Both the position numbers and the translations under genes were made by a program. Below, piece by piece: positions 61,473 through 64,000 of a stretch of DNA of 64,000 nt. The notes beneath the pieces were generated by a model. That model made no database searches. It had not been told where the DNA came from and saw only the letters and a list, made by a program, of their open reading frames with translations. This stretch comes from Saccharothrix saharensis (GTDB taxonomy: Bacteria > Actinomycetota > Actinomycetes > Mycobacteriales > Pseudonocardiaceae): positions 1,426,001-1,490,000 of the forward strand of contig NZ_VFPP01000001.1 in the NCBI RefSeq assembly GCF_006716745.1, in the 5' to 3' direction. How positions within the stretch are numbered: position 1 is the first letter of the stretch; every line of letters begins with the position of its first letter.

Positions 61473-64000
61473 GTGACCCACCACCACCAGCCGCAAGGCG
61501 GCCTCTACGACCCGCAGTACGAGCACGACGCCTGTGGCGTCGCGTTCGTCGCCGACCTGGCCGGGCGTAGAAACCACGCGATCGTGAACCAGGCCCTGGT
61601 CGCGCTGCGCAACCTCGAACACCGGGGTGCCCGCGGCGCGGAACCCGAAACCGGTGACGGTGCGGGAATCCTGATCCAGGTCCCGGACGCGTTCTACCGC
61701 GAGGTCGTCGGCTTCCCGCTGCCCGAGCCCGGCAGCTACGCGGTCGGCACCGCGTTCCTCCCCCGGGAGGGGCAGGACCAGGTCAAGGCCGACATCGAGC
61801 GCATCGCCGCCGAAGAGGGGGCCACGGTCCTCGGGTGGCGCGAACTGCCGGTGGACGCCGACCACGTCGGCCCGACCGCGAAGACCACCATGCCCGCGTT
61901 CAGCCAGCTCTTCCTCAGCGGAGCGGAAGGCCTGGAACTGGAGCGGCTGGCGTTCGTGGTGCGCAAGCGCGTCGAGCACGCGACCGACGTGTACTTCCCG
62001 AGCCTGTCGGGGCGGACGATCGTCTACAAGGGCATGCTCACCGAGCCCCAGGTGGACAAGTTCTTCCCCGACCTGACCGACGAGCGGGTCACCAGCTCGA
62101 TCGGCCTGGTGCACTCCCGGTTCTCCACCAACACGTTCCCGTCGTGGCCGCTGGCCCACCCGTACCGGTACGTGGCGCACAACGGCGAGATCAACACGTT
62201 GCGCGGCAACCGGAACTGGATGGACGCGCGCGAGTCGGTGCTCGCCACCGACCTGATCCCCGGCGACCTGTCCCGGGTGTTCCCGGTCATCACGCGCGGC
62301 GCCAGCGACTCGGCGACGTTCGACGAGGTGCTGGAGCTGCTGCACCTGGGCGGGCGCAGCCTGCCCCACGCGGTGCTGATGATGATCCCCGAGGCGTGGG
62401 AGAACCACGCCGAGATGGACGCGCAGCGGCGCGCGTTCTACGAGTTCCACTCCACGCTCATGGAGCCGTGGGACGGCCCGGCGCTGGTGGCGTTCACCGA
62501 CGGCACGCTGATCGGCGCGGTGCTGGACCGCAACGGCCTGCGCCCGGCCCGGTACTGGGTCACCGAGGACGGCCTGGTCGTGCTCGGCAGCGAGGCGGGC
62601 GTGCTGGAGTTCGACCCCGCCACGATCGTGCGCAAGGGCCGGCTGGAGCCGGGCCGGATGTTCCTGGTCGACACCGCCGAGGGGCGGATCATCGACGACG
62701 AGGAGATCAAGGGGCAGCTCGCGGCCGAGCACCCGTACCAGGAGTGGGTCGCCGAGGGCATCCTGCACCTGTCCGACCTCCCGGCGCGTGAGCGCGAGGT
62801 GCCGACGCACTCGTCGCTGGTGCGTCGTCAGCAGGCGTTCGGCTACACGGAAGAGGAGATGGCGCTGCTGCTGCGGCCGATGGCCCGCACCGGCGCCGAA
62901 CCGATCGGCTCGATGGGCAACGACGCGCCGTTCGCGCCGCTGTCGGACCGGCCGCGGCAGTTGTTCGACTACTTCAGCCAGCTGTTCGCCCAGGTGACCA
63001 ACCCGCCGCTGGACGCGATCCGCGAGGAGCTGGTGACCTCGCTGCACGCCACCCTGGGCGCGGAGCCGAACCTGCTGTCGGTCGACGGCACGTCGTGCCG
63101 GCGGATCTCGCTGCCGTTCCCGGTGGTGGACAACGACGAGCTGGCCAAGCTCGTGCACGTGGACGACGACGGCACGCTGCCGGAGTTCCGCACGTTCACC
63201 GTGCGCGGCCTGTACGAGGTCGCGGGCGGCGGCGAGGCGCTGGTGCGGCGGCTGGACGAGATCCGGTCCGAGGTGTCGCGGGCCATCGAGGACGGCGCGC
63301 GGCTCGTCGTGCTGTCCGACCGGGGCGTGGACGCCACCCACGCGCCGATCCCGTCGCTGCTGCTCACCGGCGCGGTGCACCACCACCTGGTGCGCGAGAA
63401 GACCCGCACCCAGGTGGACCTGATCGTGGAGGCGGGCGACGCCCGCGAGGTGCACCACATCGCGCTGCTCATCGGCTACGGCGCGAAGGCGGTCAACCCG
63501 TACCTGGCGATGGCGTCGGTCGAGGAGCTGCCGGACGTCGAGCCGGAGGTGGCCACCCGGAACCTGATCAAGGCGCTGGGCAAGGGCGTGCGCAAGACGA
63601 TGTCCAAGATGGGCGTCTCGACCGTGGCGTCCTACACCGGCGCGCAGATCTTCGAGGCGATCGGCCTCGGCGACGAGGTCGTGGACTCCTGCTTCACCGG
63701 CACCACGTCGCGGCTGGGCGGGATCGGCTTCGACGTCATCGCCGAGGAAGTGGCGCGACGGCACCGGACGGCGTTCCCGCCGGACGGCTTCCGGCCGCAC
63801 CACCGCGAGCTGGAGGTCGGCGGCGACTACCAGTGGCGCCGCGAGGGCGAGGCGCACCTGTTCAACCCGCAGACGGTGTTCAAGCTCCAGCACTCCACCC
63901 GCACCGGGCGCTACGACATCTTCAAGGAGTACACGCGGTCGGTGGACGAGCAGTCCAAGCGGCTGATGACCTTGCGCGGGCTGTTCGCGTTCAAGGAGGG
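61473..64000 (+). CDS. gltB: Glutamate synthase large subunit (5' part)
   Basis: The first 842 codons of ferredoxin/NADPH-type glutamate synthase, cut by the window end. The mature glutaminase nucleophile is Cys21 in [14 protein letters not shown], so a short propeptide is removed. N-terminal class II amidotransferase landmarks are [37 protein letters not shown] and [12 protein letters not shown]. The central domain ([15 protein letters not shown]) and the start of the FMN-binding synthase domain ([20 protein letters not shown]) follow. It makes glutamate from glutamine and 2-oxoglutarate with the small subunit GltD, expected downstream. GTG 61473 has GGGAGG upstream. Confidence 0.97.
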   Translation, partial: MTHHHQPQGGLYDPQYEHDACGVAFVADLAGRRNHAIVNQALVALRNLEHRGARGAEPETGDGAGILIQVPDAFYREVVGFPLPEPGSYAVGTAFLPREGQDQVKADIERIAAEEGATVLGWRELPVDADHVGPTAKTTMPAFSQLFLSGAEGLELERLAFVVRKRVEHATDVYFPSLSGRTIVYKGMLTEPQVDKFFPDLTDERVTSSIGLVHSRFSTNTFPSWPLAHPYRYVAHNGEINTLRGNRNWMDARESVLATDLIPGDLSRVFPVITRGASDSATFDEVLELLHLGGRSLPHAVLMMIPEAWENHAEMDAQRRAFYEFHSTLMEPWDGPALVAFTDGTLIGAVLDRNGLRPARYWVTEDGLVVLGSEAGVLEFDPATIVRKGRLEPGRMFLVDTAEGRIIDDEEIKGQLAAEHPYQEWVAEGILHLSDLPAREREVPTHSSLVRRQQAFGYTEEEMALLLRPMARTGAEPIGSMGNDAPFAPLSDRPRQLFDYFSQLFAQVTNPPLDAIREELVTSLHATLGAEPNLLSVDGTSCRRISLPFPVVDNDELAKLVHVDDDGTLPEFRTFTVRGLYEVAGGGEALVRRLDEIRSEVSRAIEDGARLVVLSDRGVDATHAPIPSLLLTGAVHHHLVREKTRTQVDLIVEAGDAREVHHIALLIGYGAKAVNPYLAMASVEELPDVEPEVATRNLIKALGKGVRKTMSKMGVSTVASYTGAQIFEAIGLGDEVVDSCFTGTTSRLGGIGFDVIAEEVARRHRTAFPPDGFRPHHRELEVGGDYQWRREGEAHLFNPQTVFKLQHSTRTGRYDIFKEYTRSVDEQSKRLMTLRGLFAFKE

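Overview
The window is GC-rich DNA with strongly G/C-biased third codon positions, many GTG starts, 4-8 base gene overlaps and several leaderless-looking starts. Together with actinobacterial control sites (CebR-, DasR-, LexA- and PopR-type boxes) this indicates a filamentous actinomycete. A member of the Pseudonocardiales (Saccharothrix/Actinosynnema/Lentzea type) fits best; the genus is an inference. Most genes look chromosomal and intact. No rRNA, tRNA, CRISPR array or insertion sequence was recognised.

Layout. 0-10 kb: katG, an AIM24-family gene, a clpP3-clpP4-like pair with a PopR-like regulator, an EamA exporter divergent from a LysR regulator, an alpha/beta hydrolase, and an ABC-F gene behind a leader with a short upstream ORF. 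10-26 kb: a decayed sigma-factor fragment, a subtilase C-terminal fragment, a large HTH/NTPase/propeller protein, a secreted PL9 pectate lyase, DUF2000/AraC, a secreted GH3 hexosaminidase next to a nuclease-fold/beta-lactamase-fold fusion, a GAF-ANTAR protein, a VOC protein, an isochorismatase, a GH12 cellulase with a perfect CebR box, and an FAD oxidoreductase. 26-41 kb: an MFS remnant, a WYL regulator, an RDD protein, an acyl-CoA-dehydrogenase-like gene, a quinone oxidoreductase/TetR pair, a siderophore-interacting protein, a short MetE-like protein, a Sua5/YciO protein, a CebR-box Cip1-like secreted protein, a stop-interrupted secreted protein, a secreted peptidase, a divergent methionyl-tRNA synthetase behind a Met-containing leader peptide and hairpin, and a GH18 chitinase with a DasR-like box.

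41-64 kb: a DUF3072 gene with a perfect LexA-type box, an ABC export operon (one FtsX-like permease, two ATPases, SGNH hydrolase, GNAT), small conserved genes, a frameshifted methyltransferase, the branched-chain 2-oxoacid dehydrogenase operon (E1 alpha, E1 beta, E2) divergent from an Lrp regulator, a CAP-domain lipoprotein whose promoter carries response-regulator-like direct repeats beside a two-component system, a TetR/SGNH lipase pair, a long palindromic repeat, membrane proteins, a decayed amidase, a VIT transporter, and the 5' part of gltB running off the end.

How it fits together: secreted polymer degradation is a theme (PL9, GH3, GH12, Cip1-like, GH18), with cellulose and chitin genes under separate predicted repressors. 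A second theme is local control by neighbours or leaders: PopR for clpP3/P4, attenuation for the MetRS, a leader for ABC-F, Lrp for bkd and the two-component system for the CAP lipoprotein. Four or five decayed or interrupted genes are scattered between healthy ones.
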